A stretch of 64,000 nt of DNA from Catenulispora sp. MAP5-51 (GTDB lineage Bacteria; Actinomycetota; Actinomycetes; Streptomycetales; Catenulisporaceae). Below, piece by piece: positions 40,133 through 50,200 of this stretch (within the stretch, counting starts at the first letter, position 1; each line of letters opens with the position of its first letter). The position numbers and the translations under genes are program-made. The DNA is taken from positions 1 through 64,000 of the forward strand of contig NZ_JBGCCH010000003.1 in assembly GCF_041261205.1 (NCBI RefSeq), given 5' to 3'. The notes under the pieces are model-generated. The model was not told the origin of the DNA and ran no database searches. It saw only the letters and a program-made list of their open reading frames with translations.

Positions 40133-41392
40133 TCAGCTCCCTGATGTTCCCGCCCCGGCGCCGCCGCGGTGTTCGGCCTTGCGCAGCAGCGGCTCCAGTT
40201 CGGTCAGTGCCGCGTTCAACTGGTCGATCTCCTCATCGGTGTTCGCCGCGGTCACCTGGATCCGGAATCCGGCCTGGTCCCGCGGCACGAGCGGGTATGC
40301 CGCCAGTGTGACGTAGATGCCGCGCTCCCACAGCAGGGTGGCGATCTCGTCGATGTCCGAGGCCTGCCGGGCCGGCAGCTCGATGATGGGGAAGCCGCTG
40401 ACGTTCGGTGTGTACAGGCCGAGTTTGCGGACGTGGTCGATGACCCGCGCGGTCTTGTGCCACAGCCGGCCGCGGATCTCCTCGCCGCGCTCGCGGTTCA
40501 CCTTCAGCCCGGCCAGGACCGTGGCCAGCGAGGCCGTCGGGGATGGTCCGGAGTACAGGTACGGCGCCGCCGCGAACTTCAGGTACTCCTTCATCTGCGT
40601 CGGCAGTGCCAGGAACGCCAGGAGCGATGAGTAGGCCTTGGAGAACCCGCCGACCAGCACCAGCCCTTCGTACGACTCCCCGAGGTGCCGCACGATGCTG
40701 TTCCCCAGCGCCCCGTACGGCGACGTCTCCGCCGCCGACCGCTCGCCGATCACGCCGAACCCGTGCGCGTCGTCCACATACAGCAGCGCGCCCTCGGCCC
40801 GGCAGATGTCCGCGATCCCCGCCAGCCCCGGCTCGTTGCCGGTCATGCTGTTGATGCCGTCCATGCACACCAGGCGCGGCAGGTCCTTGGGCGCCTTGCG
40901 CAGCGCCACGGCCAGCCCGCCGAGGTCCGAGGCCCGCCAGCGGTGCAGGGTGGCGCCGTTGCCGCGGGCCACCGAGCTGCCGTCGTAGATGGTCCGGTGC
41001 GCCTGCGCCTCGCAGAACACCGTGCCCTTGCCGGCCAGGACCGGGATCACCGTCATGTGGATGTGCGTGATGGTCGGCAGGACCAGCGTGTCAGGGGCCT
41101 GTAACAGGTCGGTGAGCTGGTCCTCGATGTCCAGGTACGGCCGCGGGTTGCCCAGCAGCCGCGACCAGCTCGGGTGCGTGCCCCACTTGGCGATCAGCTC
41201 CGCCGGGGCGGCCATGATCTCCGGGTCGACGTCGAAGCCGAGGTAGTTGCAGGACGCGAAGTCGGACATCCAGTGGTCGCCGATCCGGATCCGCCGGGGT
41301 TCGACGCGGTCCTGCTCCTCGATGACCGCGTCGTAGAACCTCGTGGTGTCCTTCAACCGGGCCAGTTCCGCCCACACTTCGTGCCGCGCCAT
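40133..41392 (-). CDS. PLP-dependent alpha-oxoamine synthase-like enzyme (BioF/KBL-type)
   Basis: The product is 419 residues, fold-type I. The N-terminal part has MSDFASCNYLGFDVDPEIM and WGTHPSWSRLLGNPRPYLDIEDQL. YVDDAHGFGVIGERSA carries the Asp and His that contact PLP. GLVLVGGFSKAYSSLLAFL carries the Schiff-base Lys. The family condenses an amino acid with an acyl-CoA or acyl-ACP with loss of CO2. Substrates are unknown; no other biotin genes are near. The ATG shares one base with the stop of the GGDEF-EAL gene (TGATG), linking the enzyme to a cyclic-di-GMP protein. Confidence 0.82.
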   Translation of the reverse strand: MARHEVWAELARLKDTTRFYDAVIEEQDRVEPRRIRIGDHWMSDFASCNYLGFDVDPEIMAAPAELIAKWGTHPSWSRLLGNPRPYLDIEDQLTDLLQAPDTLVLPTITHIHMTVIPVLAGKGTVFCEAQAHRTIYDGSSVARGNGATLHRWRASDLGGLAVALRKAPKDLPRLVCMDGINSMTGNEPGLAGIADICRAEGALLYVDDAHGFGVIGERSAAETSPYGALGNSIVRHLGESYEGLVLVGGFSKAYSSLLAFLALPTQMKEYLKFAAAPYLYSGPSPTASLATVLAGLKVNRERGEEIRGRLWHKTARVIDHVRKLGLYTPNVSGFPIIELPARQASDIDEIATLLWERGIYVTLAAYPLVPRDQAGFRIQVTAANTDEEIDQLNAALTELEPLLRKAEHRGGAGAGTSGS

Positions 41393-43671
41393 CAGCCGTC
41401 TCCCTTCTCGATGGTGGCCCGCACGCCGGCCGTGTCCGCCAGCGGCACCGCCGGCGAGTACAGGAAGCCCTGCGCGTAGGCGCACCCCATGTCGCGCAGC
41501 AGGTCCCGCTGCCCGACCGTCTCGACCCCCTCGGCGACCACGGCGATGTCCATCGTCCGGGCCACGTGCACGATCCCCCGCAGCAGCAGCTCGTGGTCCT
41601 TCTGGTCGGCGATCCGGTCCACGAACGACTTGTCGGCTTTGATCACGTCGAACTTCAGGTCCCGCAGGTACCCGATCGAGGAGTAGCCGGTCCCGAAGTC
41701 GTCGATGGCGATCCGCACCCCGAGCAGCGCCAGCCGCTGCAGGTCGATGAGGGCGTTGGCGGTCGCCTCGTGCAGGAAGACGTTCTCGGTGATCTCCACG
41801 GTCAGCCGGTGCGCGGGCAGGCCCGCCGCGCGCAGCGCCGCGCGCACCGAGTCGACGAAGCCGCCGTCGCTGAACTGGTGCGGGGAGACGTTGACGGCCA
41901 CGTACCCGAACCCGGCGGCGGCCGCGTCCACGGTCGCCTGCCGCAGGATCCAGGCCCCGATCGGGGTGATCTGCCCGGTCTCCTCGGCCACCGGCACGAA
42001 GTTCCCCGGGGACAGCAGCCCCAGCTTCGGGTGCCGCCAGCGCACCAGCGCCTCGAACCCGGCCACCCGCGGCGGGCCCTGCAGGTCCACGATCGGCTGG
42101 TAGTGCAGCTCGAACTCGCCGACGGCCAGGGCCCGGTCCAGGCCGGTGCGCAGGGCCAGCCGCTGGAGCGCGGCGTCGTACAGCGCCGGGTCGAACAGCC
42201 GCCAGGTGCCCTTGCCGTCGGCCTTGGCCGCGTACAGCGCCAGGTCGGCGTTGCGGAACAGCACCTCCTCGGTGCCCCCGGCCCCGCCGGCGCTGGTGGC
42301 CACCCCGATGCTGGCCCGCACCGGCACCGGGGCCCCGGACAGCCGGAACGGCTCGGCCAGCACCTTGATCAGGCGTTCGGCCAGCGCCGTCGCCGCCTTC
42401 TGGCTGGCCCCGTCGGACAGCAGCACCGCGAACTCGTCGCCGCCCAGGCGCACCGGCAGGTCGCCGGGCCGCACCGCCTCGGCGATCCGGGAGGCGGCCG
42501 CCACCAGCAGCTCGTCGCCCACCTTGTGCCCCTGGGTGTCGTTGACCTCCTTGAAGTTGTCCAGGTCGATGAGCAGCATGGCCGCCACGCCGCCGAACTC
42601 CTCGGCCCGGGCCAGGGCGCGCTCGGCCCGGTCCTGGAACCGCAGCCGGTTGCCCAGGCCCGTGAGCGAGTCCCGGTAGGCCCGGTACTTCAGCTCGCGC
42701 AGCATGGCCCGGGTGTGCGCGCGGTTGTCCAGCTCCCGGGTCTGCCGCCCGGCCAGGTACAGCCGCAGCAGGACCAGCAGGAACATCAGCGCCGAGCACA
42801 CGGCGATGACCACCCCGTCGCGCTGGTTCTGCTCCAGCGCCTCGATCATCAGCACGGTGGGCGCCACCAGGGCCGCGACCGCCAGCGGGATGACCCGCGA
42901 GCTGTCGGCGCCGTGCCGGTGGCGCGCCACCGGCTCGGTGAGCTCGGTCATCGACGGCGAGAGCCCGGCCGCGCCCCAGGAGATGTAGAACACCACCCAG
43001 CCCAGGTCGGCGGCGGTGCCCACGTGCCAGGTGCCGTACAGCCGGACCAGCGCGTAGGCGACGTCGGACCCGGTCAGCCCCACCACGCCGAGCAGCAGCA
43101 GCCGCACCGCCGGCCCGCGCAGGGCGCCGCCGGTGGCCAGGCGCGCGGTCACCGCCAGCAGCATGACGTCCCCGAGCGGGTAGGCGATGGACACCGCGCT
43201 GCTCAGCCAGGACTGGGTCCCCTTGTCCGCCGTCGGAGTGATGATGTAGACCCACAGCAGCAGCGTCACCGCCGTGGTCAGGATGAGCGCGTCGATCAGC
43301 GCCGCCCGGTCGCGCAGCGGGCTGCGCCGCCGCACCATGAGCAGCACCCCGGCCGCGGCCAGCGGGTAGGTCGCCAGGTAGATGGCGTCGGCGACCGAGG
43401 GGAACGGCTCGACCTGGCCGAAGACGTCGGTCAGCAGGTTGTACGCGGTGTCCCCGCTGACCAGCGTCAGCATCGCCCCGGCCAGCAGGTACCAGGCCTC
43501 CGGGGTGTGCGGGCGGTAGCGGCGGACGCCGAACAGCACCGCGCCGACCCCGCCGAGGCCGATCACGGTCCAGGTCAGCAGGTGCAAACTGGGAACCGAA
43601 AAGTAGAAGACGGTCCACAGCGCCATGAATGCCGCGAACCGGAGCGCCATACGTTCGAGGGGATCATGCAC
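41392..43671 (-). CDS. Membrane GGDEF-EAL protein (diguanylate cyclase/phosphodiesterase)
   Basis: The product is 759 residues. About ten membrane helices occupy residues ~8-310. The GGDEF domain has an intact RLGGDEFAVLL. The EAL domain follows with YQPIVDLQG, FEALVRWRHP, VEITENVFLHEA, IAIDDFGTGYSSIGYL, DKSFVDR and VVAEGVET; metal and catalytic residues look complete. It could make and degrade cyclic di-GMP, which controls development in streptomycetes. GTG 43671 is the annotated start without a clear ribosome site; ATG (MALRFAAF) seven codons in is possible. It is first of a coupled three-gene operon. Confidence 0.9.
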   Translation of the reverse strand: MHDPLERMALRFAAFMALWTVFYFSVPSLHLLTWTVIGLGGVGAVLFGVRRYRPHTPEAWYLLAGAMLTLVSGDTAYNLLTDVFGQVEPFPSVADAIYLATYPLAAAGVLLMVRRRSPLRDRAALIDALILTTAVTLLLWVYIITPTADKGTQSWLSSAVSIAYPLGDVMLLAVTARLATGGALRGPAVRLLLLGVVGLTGSDVAYALVRLYGTWHVGTAADLGWVVFYISWGAAGLSPSMTELTEPVARHRHGADSSRVIPLAVAALVAPTVLMIEALEQNQRDGVVIAVCSALMFLLVLLRLYLAGRQTRELDNRAHTRAMLRELKYRAYRDSLTGLGNRLRFQDRAERALARAEEFGGVAAMLLIDLDNFKEVNDTQGHKVGDELLVAAASRIAEAVRPGDLPVRLGGDEFAVLLSDGASQKAATALAERLIKVLAEPFRLSGAPVPVRASIGVATSAGGAGGTEEVLFRNADLALYAAKADGKGTWRLFDPALYDAALQRLALRTGLDRALAVGEFELHYQPIVDLQGPPRVAGFEALVRWRHPKLGLLSPGNFVPVAEETGQITPIGAWILRQATVDAAAAGFGYVAVNVSPHQFSDGGFVDSVRAALRAAGLPAHRLTVEITENVFLHEATANALIDLQRLALLGVRIAIDDFGTGYSSIGYLRDLKFDVIKADKSFVDRIADQKDHELLLRGIVHVARTMDIAVVAEGVETVGQRDLLRDMGCAYAQGFLYSPAVPLADTAGVRATIEKGDG

Positions 43672-43900
43672 CCGAACGGGTCAGCAACTTGAGGGCAGCG
43701 TGCGGATGACGCCCGCGGTGCCGCGCCGGACCCGGCGCTGACCCGCGTCGACTCGCGTTGACCAGTGCTGACCCGTGCTGATGCACGCTCCCTGCCTCCG
43801 GGTCGCCGGACCCTGCCACCCCTGTCGGCTTGCCTCGCTATGGTTCTGGCCATTCGGGCGGGCGCGGTGTTGCTGGCCAATAAGGGGCTTGGGAGGGCTA
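43672..43900. other. Divergent intergenic region upstream of the DUF4132/MoxR operon
   Basis: It separates the GGDEF-EAL gene from the seven-gene operon. It holds two copies of GCTGACCCG (around 43735 and 43770) with CGCGTCGAC/CGCGTTGAC between, a TTGACC at 43759-43764 as possible -35, and TATGGT near 43839 as possible -10. GGGAGGG at 43891-43897 serves the first operon gene. No gene was supported. Confidence 0.4.
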
Positions 43901-46900
43901 GTGGGGAACGTCCTGGAACCGGTGGACGCTGTCGCAGGACTGTTCGACAGGCGGTTCGACCCCCGGGCGCTGGTGATCCCGCGCCGCGACGGGAAGGCGG
44001 CGGGCTCGGCCGAGCCGATCGAGGTCTCCCGGAGCGCGGGGGAGGCGGCGGCCGACTTCGAACGCGTATTCGCCAAGGCGGCCCGGACCGTCGAACTGGT
44101 GCTCGCCCACGACGGCACCGACGGCGACCTGGCCGAGGCCATGCGGCAGCCGGAGTTCGGCGACCTGGCCGCGATGACGCCGCAGCAGGCTGCGATCGCC
44201 GCGTCCGTCGTCCTCTACGACGCCCCGAAGAGCTACGAGCCCTACGTCCTCGTCGACGCCTGGGTCGCGGCGCGGGGCGTCCCCTTCGCGACCGCGGCGA
44301 CGGCCCACCTCGGCGGCTTCGGGATCTGGGCCCTGCGCAAGGGCCAGAAGGCTCCCGGACTGCGCCGCAAGGACCACGACGCCGCCCACGCGCAGGAGCG
44401 CTTCGCGATGGCCGCGCGGATGCGCCGCTACCTGGCCGCCGCGAGCGCCGAGGACCACGCCGCGGCGCTCGCCGAAGCCAGTGCCCTGCGCGGCCTGGCC
44501 GACGTCCGGAACACCTTCCTGTCCTTCCTGTTCCCCGAGCGCGCCGACTGGGTCGATGAGGACGTCACCGGCCCGCTCGGCCGCCGCTGGGAGGGCCGCG
44601 ACGGGCTGGCGGCGTGGCTGCTGATCGGGGCGGTGAGCACGCCCCAGCAGGCCGAGCGGCTGACCAAGTGGGCGCACGCCGACGCGCTGCGGCTGTGCTC
44701 GGCGGCGACCGCGACCATGGTCGCCACCATCGGGCTGGACCTGATCCCGGCGATCGCGAACTGGGTCGAGCACTACTGGGACGGCGTCGAGGCCCGGCAG
44801 CGCGTGCAGCGGATACTCGCCGGCTTCGACAGCGACGCCGCCTTCCTGGCCCTCCTCGGGCAGCTCGCCTACCGCGGCACCTCGGCCGTCCTGGCCGAGG
44901 CCGCGCAGCGGTTCCCGGAGCGCGGCATCCGGCTGCTCACCGAGGCGGCGCCGGAGCAGCCGGCCGTGCGAACCGCGGCCGAGCGGGTGCTGCGGCTGAC
45001 GGTCACCAGCCGGCCGGACGCGGCCCGCGCGGTCCTCCCGCACCTGTCCGACGACGCCCGGACCCGCGTGGAGAAGCTGGTGGGCGGCCTCGCGGCGCCG
45101 CTGCCCTCGGCGTCCGCCGACACCCTGCCGGACCTTCTGACCACCCCGCCGTGGGAGCAGGCGCGCGAGACCGTGAAGCCGGTTGTCATCAGGGACCTGA
45201 TTGCGCCGTCCAGCAACGAGGTGGTGTGGCTGAGCGACCAGGAACGCGAGGACTGGCGCGCCGACACCCTCGGCGTGGCGCACCGCGAGGACGAGGACTG
45301 GGACAAGCGCCTGGCCAAGGCTTTGGGCCGGCGTAACGCGTATCAGCTCATGGTGATCGTCATGAGGGCCCCCGAAACGCAGGCCCGGCGAGCACTGCGC
45401 AACCTCGTGGACGGCTACTCCTACGACGCCCTCGCCTGGTGCAGCACCGCGACCGCGCGTTTCGGCGTGGACGCCTTCCCCGCGGTGATGAGCGCGGTGC
45501 GCAGCAGTCCGGTGGAGAACGCCGAACTGCTGCTGCCGTTCGCCTGCTCCGAGATCGCGCCGCTGGTCGCGGACTGGCTGCGGCTGAAGACGCTGCGTTC
45601 CCCGGCGCAGGCCTGGATGCGCCGCCATCCCGCGCTCACTGTTCGTACCCTGATACCCGCGGCATTCGGCAAGGCGGGCCGGACGCGCCAGGGCGCTGAG
45701 GCAGCGCTGCGCTTCCTGGCCGCCGAGGGTTTCGCGGACGAAGTCCGCACCGAGGCGGCGGCCTACGGTTCCGAGGCCGAGGCCGGCGTCGTCCGACTGC
45801 TCGCCCAGGACCCGCTGGTCGCCGGGCTCCCGAAGACGATGCCGGAACCGCCCGGCTGGGCCGAGCCCGAGAGCCTGCCGCAGCTGCTGGTGGCCGGTCG
45901 CAAGGAGGCCCTGCCGCCGACGGCCGTGCGGAACGTGGTGCGGATGCTCATGGTTTCCACCGCCGAGAACCCTTATCCCGGGCTGGAGACGGTCAAAGAA
46001 CTCTGCGACACCCGCTCGCTCGAAGACTTCGCCTGGGCCGTGTTCGAGAACTGGCAGACCGCGGACCACCCGGCGAAGCTGTCCTTCGCGATGGACGCCC
46101 TGCGGTGGTTCGGCGGCGACGAGGCCGTGCGCCGCCTGTCCCCGCTGATCCGGGTCTGGCCCGGCGACGGCGGCCACGCCCGGGCGGTCGCCGGTCTGGA
46201 CGTGCTGACCGCGATCGGCGGCGACACCGCGCTGCTGCACCTCTACGGGATATCGCAGAAGGGCAAGTTCCGCGGGCTGAAGGAGAGCGCCCAGGAGCGC
46301 GTCGCCGCCATAGCCGCGGAGCTGCGCCTGACCCGCGACCAGCTCGGCGACCGCCTCGTCCCCGACCTCGGCCTGGACGCCTCCGGCTCGATGGAGCTGG
46401 ACTACGGCCCGCGCCGGTTCCGGGTCTTCTTCGACGAGCAGCTCAAGCCCGGCGTCACCGACGAGGACGGCAAGCGCCTGAAGTCGCTGCCCAAGCCCGG
46501 GGTGAAGGACGACGCCGAGCTGGCCCCGGCCGCCTACCAGCGCTTCAGCGGCCTGAAGAAGGACGTGCGGACTCTGGCCGCCGACCAGATCACCCGGCTG
46601 GAGTCGGCGATGGTGGCGCGTCGCCGCTGGACCAAGGCGGACTTCCAGGAGTACTTCGTCGGCCATCCGCTGCTGCGCCATCTCGTCCGGCGCCTGGTGT
46701 GGTCGGACTTCCGGCCCGACGGCACCGGCGTGCGCGCCACGTTCCGGGTCGCCGAGGACGACTCCTGCGCCGACGCCGCTGACGACCCGATCACTCTGCC
46801 GGACGACGCTCTGATCGGCGTCGCGCATCCGCTGGATCTCGGCGAGGATCTGCCGCGCTGGTCGGAGGTGTTCGCCGACTACGAGATCCTGCAACCGTTC

Positions 46901-47296
46901 CGGCAGCTCGGCCGGCCGGTCCTCGCACTCACCGCCGAGGAGGCGGAAGCCAGCGTGCTGATCCGCTTCGCCGGCGTTTGGACGCCCGCCGGCAAGGTGC
47001 TCGGCCTGGAGCGGCGGGGCTGGCGGCGCAGCGACCCGGCCGACGCCGGCTGGCAGGGCCACCTGCTGCGCGAGCTGCCCGACGGCCGCACCGTGGTGGT
47101 GGACCTGGCCCCCGGGTTCGGCGCGGGCTGGGTCGGCGACGCCGAGGACCAGGAGCTCAAGAGCGTCTGGATCTCCGGCGAGAGCCTTCGCCACGGCTAC
47201 TGGCGGCGCGGGGAGCGTTCCGAGCCGCTGTCGTCGCTGGATCCGGTGACCGTTTCGGAGATCCTGAACGACCTGAGCGAGGTGACCGGACTGTGA
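43901..47296 (+). CDS. DUF4132 domain protein A (YehI/MolR-like), first gene of the operon
   Basis: The product is 1131 residues from GTG 43901, preceded by GGGAGGG. Residues ~1-400 are a helical region with FGDLAAMTPQQAAIAA and FLSFLFPERADWVDEDV. A second block starts at ~408 with LPDLLTTPPW and VVWLSDQEREDW. HEAT-like helices (VRRLSPLIRVWPGDGG..., GGDTALLHLYGISQKGKFRGL) follow. DUF4132 proper is ~825-1020: ELDYGPRRFRVFFDEQLKP, HPLLRHLVRRLVWSDFRP, FRVAEDD, IGVAHPLDL and WSEVFADYEILQPFRQLGRP. No catalytic motif is evident. It has the layout of E. coli YehI, whose function is unknown. Its stop overlaps the next start (GTGA). Confidence 0.82.
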   Translation: MGNVLEPVDAVAGLFDRRFDPRALVIPRRDGKAAGSAEPIEVSRSAGEAAADFERVFAKAARTVELVLAHDGTDGDLAEAMRQPEFGDLAAMTPQQAAIAASVVLYDAPKSYEPYVLVDAWVAARGVPFATAATAHLGGFGIWALRKGQKAPGLRRKDHDAAHAQERFAMAARMRRYLAAASAEDHAAALAEASALRGLADVRNTFLSFLFPERADWVDEDVTGPLGRRWEGRDGLAAWLLIGAVSTPQQAERLTKWAHADALRLCSAATATMVATIGLDLIPAIANWVEHYWDGVEARQRVQRILAGFDSDAAFLALLGQLAYRGTSAVLAEAAQRFPERGIRLLTEAAPEQPAVRTAAERVLRLTVTSRPDAARAVLPHLSDDARTRVEKLVGGLAAPLPSASADTLPDLLTTPPWEQARETVKPVVIRDLIAPSSNEVVWLSDQEREDWRADTLGVAHREDEDWDKRLAKALGRRNAYQLMVIVMRAPETQARRALRNLVDGYSYDALAWCSTATARFGVDAFPAVMSAVRSSPVENAELLLPFACSEIAPLVADWLRLKTLRSPAQAWMRRHPALTVRTLIPAAFGKAGRTRQGAEAALRFLAAEGFADEVRTEAAAYGSEAEAGVVRLLAQDPLVAGLPKTMPEPPGWAEPESLPQLLVAGRKEALPPTAVRNVVRMLMVSTAENPYPGLETVKELCDTRSLEDFAWAVFENWQTADHPAKLSFAMDALRWFGGDEAVRRLSPLIRVWPGDGGHARAVAGLDVLTAIGGDTALLHLYGISQKGKFRGLKESAQERVAAIAAELRLTRDQLGDRLVPDLGLDASGSMELDYGPRRFRVFFDEQLKPGVTDEDGKRLKSLPKPGVKDDAELAPAAYQRFSGLKKDVRTLAADQITRLESAMVARRRWTKADFQEYFVGHPLLRHLVRRLVWSDFRPDGTGVRATFRVAEDDSCADAADDPITLPDDALIGVAHPLDLGEDLPRWSEVFADYEILQPFRQLGRPVLALTAEEAEASVLIRFAGVWTPAGKVLGLERRGWRRSDPADAGWQGHLLRELPDGRTVVVDLAPGFGAGWVGDAEDQELKSVWISGESLRHGYWRRGERSEPLSSLDPVTVSEILNDLSEVTGL

Positions 47297-50200
47297 GCGG
47301 CGCTGTGGAACTGCCGAAGGCCTACCAGAAGGTCGAGCCGATCGCGCGCGGCCGCTGCCGTCCCGACCAGATCCCGCAGACCGACACCGAAGCAGTGCAG
47401 CGGCTGTACGAGCGCCGGCGGGGCATGGCCAAGAACTCCCAGGGGCTCATCGAGGCTGCCCTGAAGCATCCGGGCAGCGACAAGCGCACCGTCGAGGCGA
47501 TGACGGGGATGGACTTCGGCGACCTGACAAAGCTGACGCCGCGTCAGGCGGCCCTGGCCGAGGGCACGCTCGATCGGCTGGATGACTTCGGGGCCGAGGC
47601 CGCGGTCGACGTCTGGAACCACGTGCGGGGCGTTGCCTACGCGCTGGAGGCGTCCGCCGTCTACGGCCAGCTGGGCTATCGAGAACGCTTCAGCGTCCTG
47701 GACCGCATGGGCCCGGCGCGGCACCTGCTGGATCTGGTCCGCTCGGCGCCGGACGACGTCCACGCCGAGGCCATGGCCGCCGCCGAGCGGACCAGGACGG
47801 CTGAGGACGGCCGGTGGTTCGCCCGGACTCTGGCCACGTTCCTGTTCCCCGAGCGTCCGGACTGGCTTGAGGAGGACCTGGCGGCGGCGGGCCGGGGCGA
47901 GCTTCCGCCCGCCGCGCTGCTGCCCTCCGTCGCCACCGCCGAGCAGGCGGCCGCGGTCGGGGAACTCCTGCGGGACGGCGGAAGGTGGGTCTGGCCCGGA
48001 GATCCCGCCGTCGAGCTGACGTTCCTGTCGATCGCCGGAGACCGTGCCCTGCCCTTCCTGCTCGCCTGGCACGACGGCCAGTCCAACAAGGGCAAGGCGT
48101 TGACTGGAGCCACGCTGGCGGCCCTGGACCTGATGTCCCGGATCCCCGGCGACGACGCGATCCGGGCGCTCGCCGAGCGGGACAACGGACGGCCTGAGAC
48201 CCTGTCCTACCTCCACGCCGCAGCAGAACGCTTCCCGGACAGCGCACTGCGCGTCCTGTCCGCCATGGAGCCCACGCGGGCCACGACCCATGTCCTGGCG
48301 GCTCTCACCCGGACCGCGCCGGACGCCGCGCAGGAGATACAGCTCCCTGACATCCTGGCCCGGCCGCCGTGGTCTGACCCGAAGGCCAAGCGGCCCAAAC
48401 CGATCGTGGTCGGCGGACTGACGCCGCCGGCCGAGGTCGAGATCGCCTGGCTGCCCGGCGAGCGCGCGCGCTGGCTCGGCCGCGGTGCCGGCTGGGAGCC
48501 GAGCCAGGGCTGGGCGGCGATCGCCGAGCAGATCGACGCCTGGCGTGCCCAGCCGCTCCAGCCCGACGATCCCATGACGCCGGTGGCCCTCTACTTCGCC
48601 GCCTACGCCTCGCCGGAGCTGGTGCGGCCGATGCTGGCGGACGGCTGGAAGCCGCCGCTGCGGCGCGCCGATGATCGAGCCCTGTCCTTCGTCGCGCGCT
48701 ACGAGCTGCTGGCGCTCCCGGCCGTGCAGGCGATCCGCGGGCGGCCGGGGGACCGGGGCCGGCTGCTCCAGCCGTTCGTCAGCGCGGAGATCGCCGCCTC
48801 CATGGTCGAGGGCATGACGCGGCGGCGCAGCGTGGCGCGCGGCGCGGCTCTGGGCTGGCTGCGCCGCCATCCCGCGGCCGCCGTGCGGCTGCTGGCGCCG
48901 GCCGCGCTCGGCAAGGCGGGCCCGCAGCGGCGCACCGCCGACGCCGCGCTGCGGTGGCTGGCCGCCGAGGGCACCGACGTCGTGGGCATCGTCGCCGACA
49001 CGTACGGAGAGGCGGTCGGCGTGGCGGTCAAGGACCTGCTCACCGAAGGCGGGCTCGGCACGTATCCGCGCACCATGCCCGAGATCCCCATGTGGGCCAA
49101 GCCCGCGGTGCTCCCGCCGATCGGACTCAAGGACGGGACGGCCGAGCTGCCGGCGCGCGCGGTCCAGTCCGTGGTGGAGATGCTCCAGATCTCCAAGCCC
49201 GAGGCCCCGCATCCCGGCCTGGAGGTCGTCAAAGAGCTCTGCGACGAGTCCGGGCTGGGCGAGTTCGCCTTCGCGCTGTTCGACAACTGGCGCGAATCCG
49301 GGTCGCTGCCGGAGGACCGGTGGGCTCTGGACGCGCTGGGCCTGCTCGGCGACGACGGCACCGTGGACCGGCTGGAGCCGCTGATCGGGCCCTGGACCAC
49401 CGAGCGCAACTACCCGCTGGTCAGCGACGCGCTGACGGTGCTGGGCATGATCGGCGGCGACCGGGCCCTGGCGGCCCTGCACGGCGTGGTGCAGAAAGGC
49501 CGGCGCAAGCCGGTGCGGCGCCGGGCCGCCGAGCGCTTCCAGGACGTGGCCGCCTCGCTCGACCTGCGGGCCGACGACCTCGCCGACCGGGTGGTCCCGA
49601 CCCTGGGCCTGGGCCCCGACGGCCGGCTCCGGCTGGACTACGGCCCGCGCTCGTTCGGCGTCGGCTTCGACGAGCTGCTGCGGCCGCGGGTGACCGACGC
49701 CGCCGGCAAGGTGCTCCAGCGGATGCCCCGGCCGGTCAAGACCGACGACCCGGAGCTGGCGGTGGCCGCGTACCTGCACTACACCGAGGTGAAGAAGGCC
49801 GCGCAGACCATTGCGGTGGACCAGATCAAGCGCCTGGAGAAGGCCATGTTCACCCGCCGGCGCTGGGACCCGGAGGGCTTCGCGGCGTACATGGTCGCGC
49901 ATCCCCTGCTGGGCCACATCACGCGGCGGCTGGTGTGGGGCGTCTACGCACCCGACGGGACGACGATCGGCTCGTTCCGGATCGCCGAGGACCTCAGCTA
50001 CGCCGACGTCCACGACGCGCACTACGAGATCCCCGAAGGCGCCGCCATCGGCGTCGCGCACCCGGTGGAGCTCGGACCGACGGCCGCGGAGTGGAGCGAG
50101 GTCTTCGCCGACTACGAGATCCTGCAGCCGCTGGACCAGCTGGGCCGGCCGTCCCTGGAGCTGACCGAGGCCGAGCGGTCCGGCCGGATGCTGGAGCGCT

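Noticed and set aside
41393-43618. Extension of the oxoamine synthase frame upstream into the GGDEF-EAL gene
   Set aside because: The extension is low-complexity Arg/Gly/Ala in the wrong frame. The TGATG junction and recognisable N-terminus at 41392 define the start.
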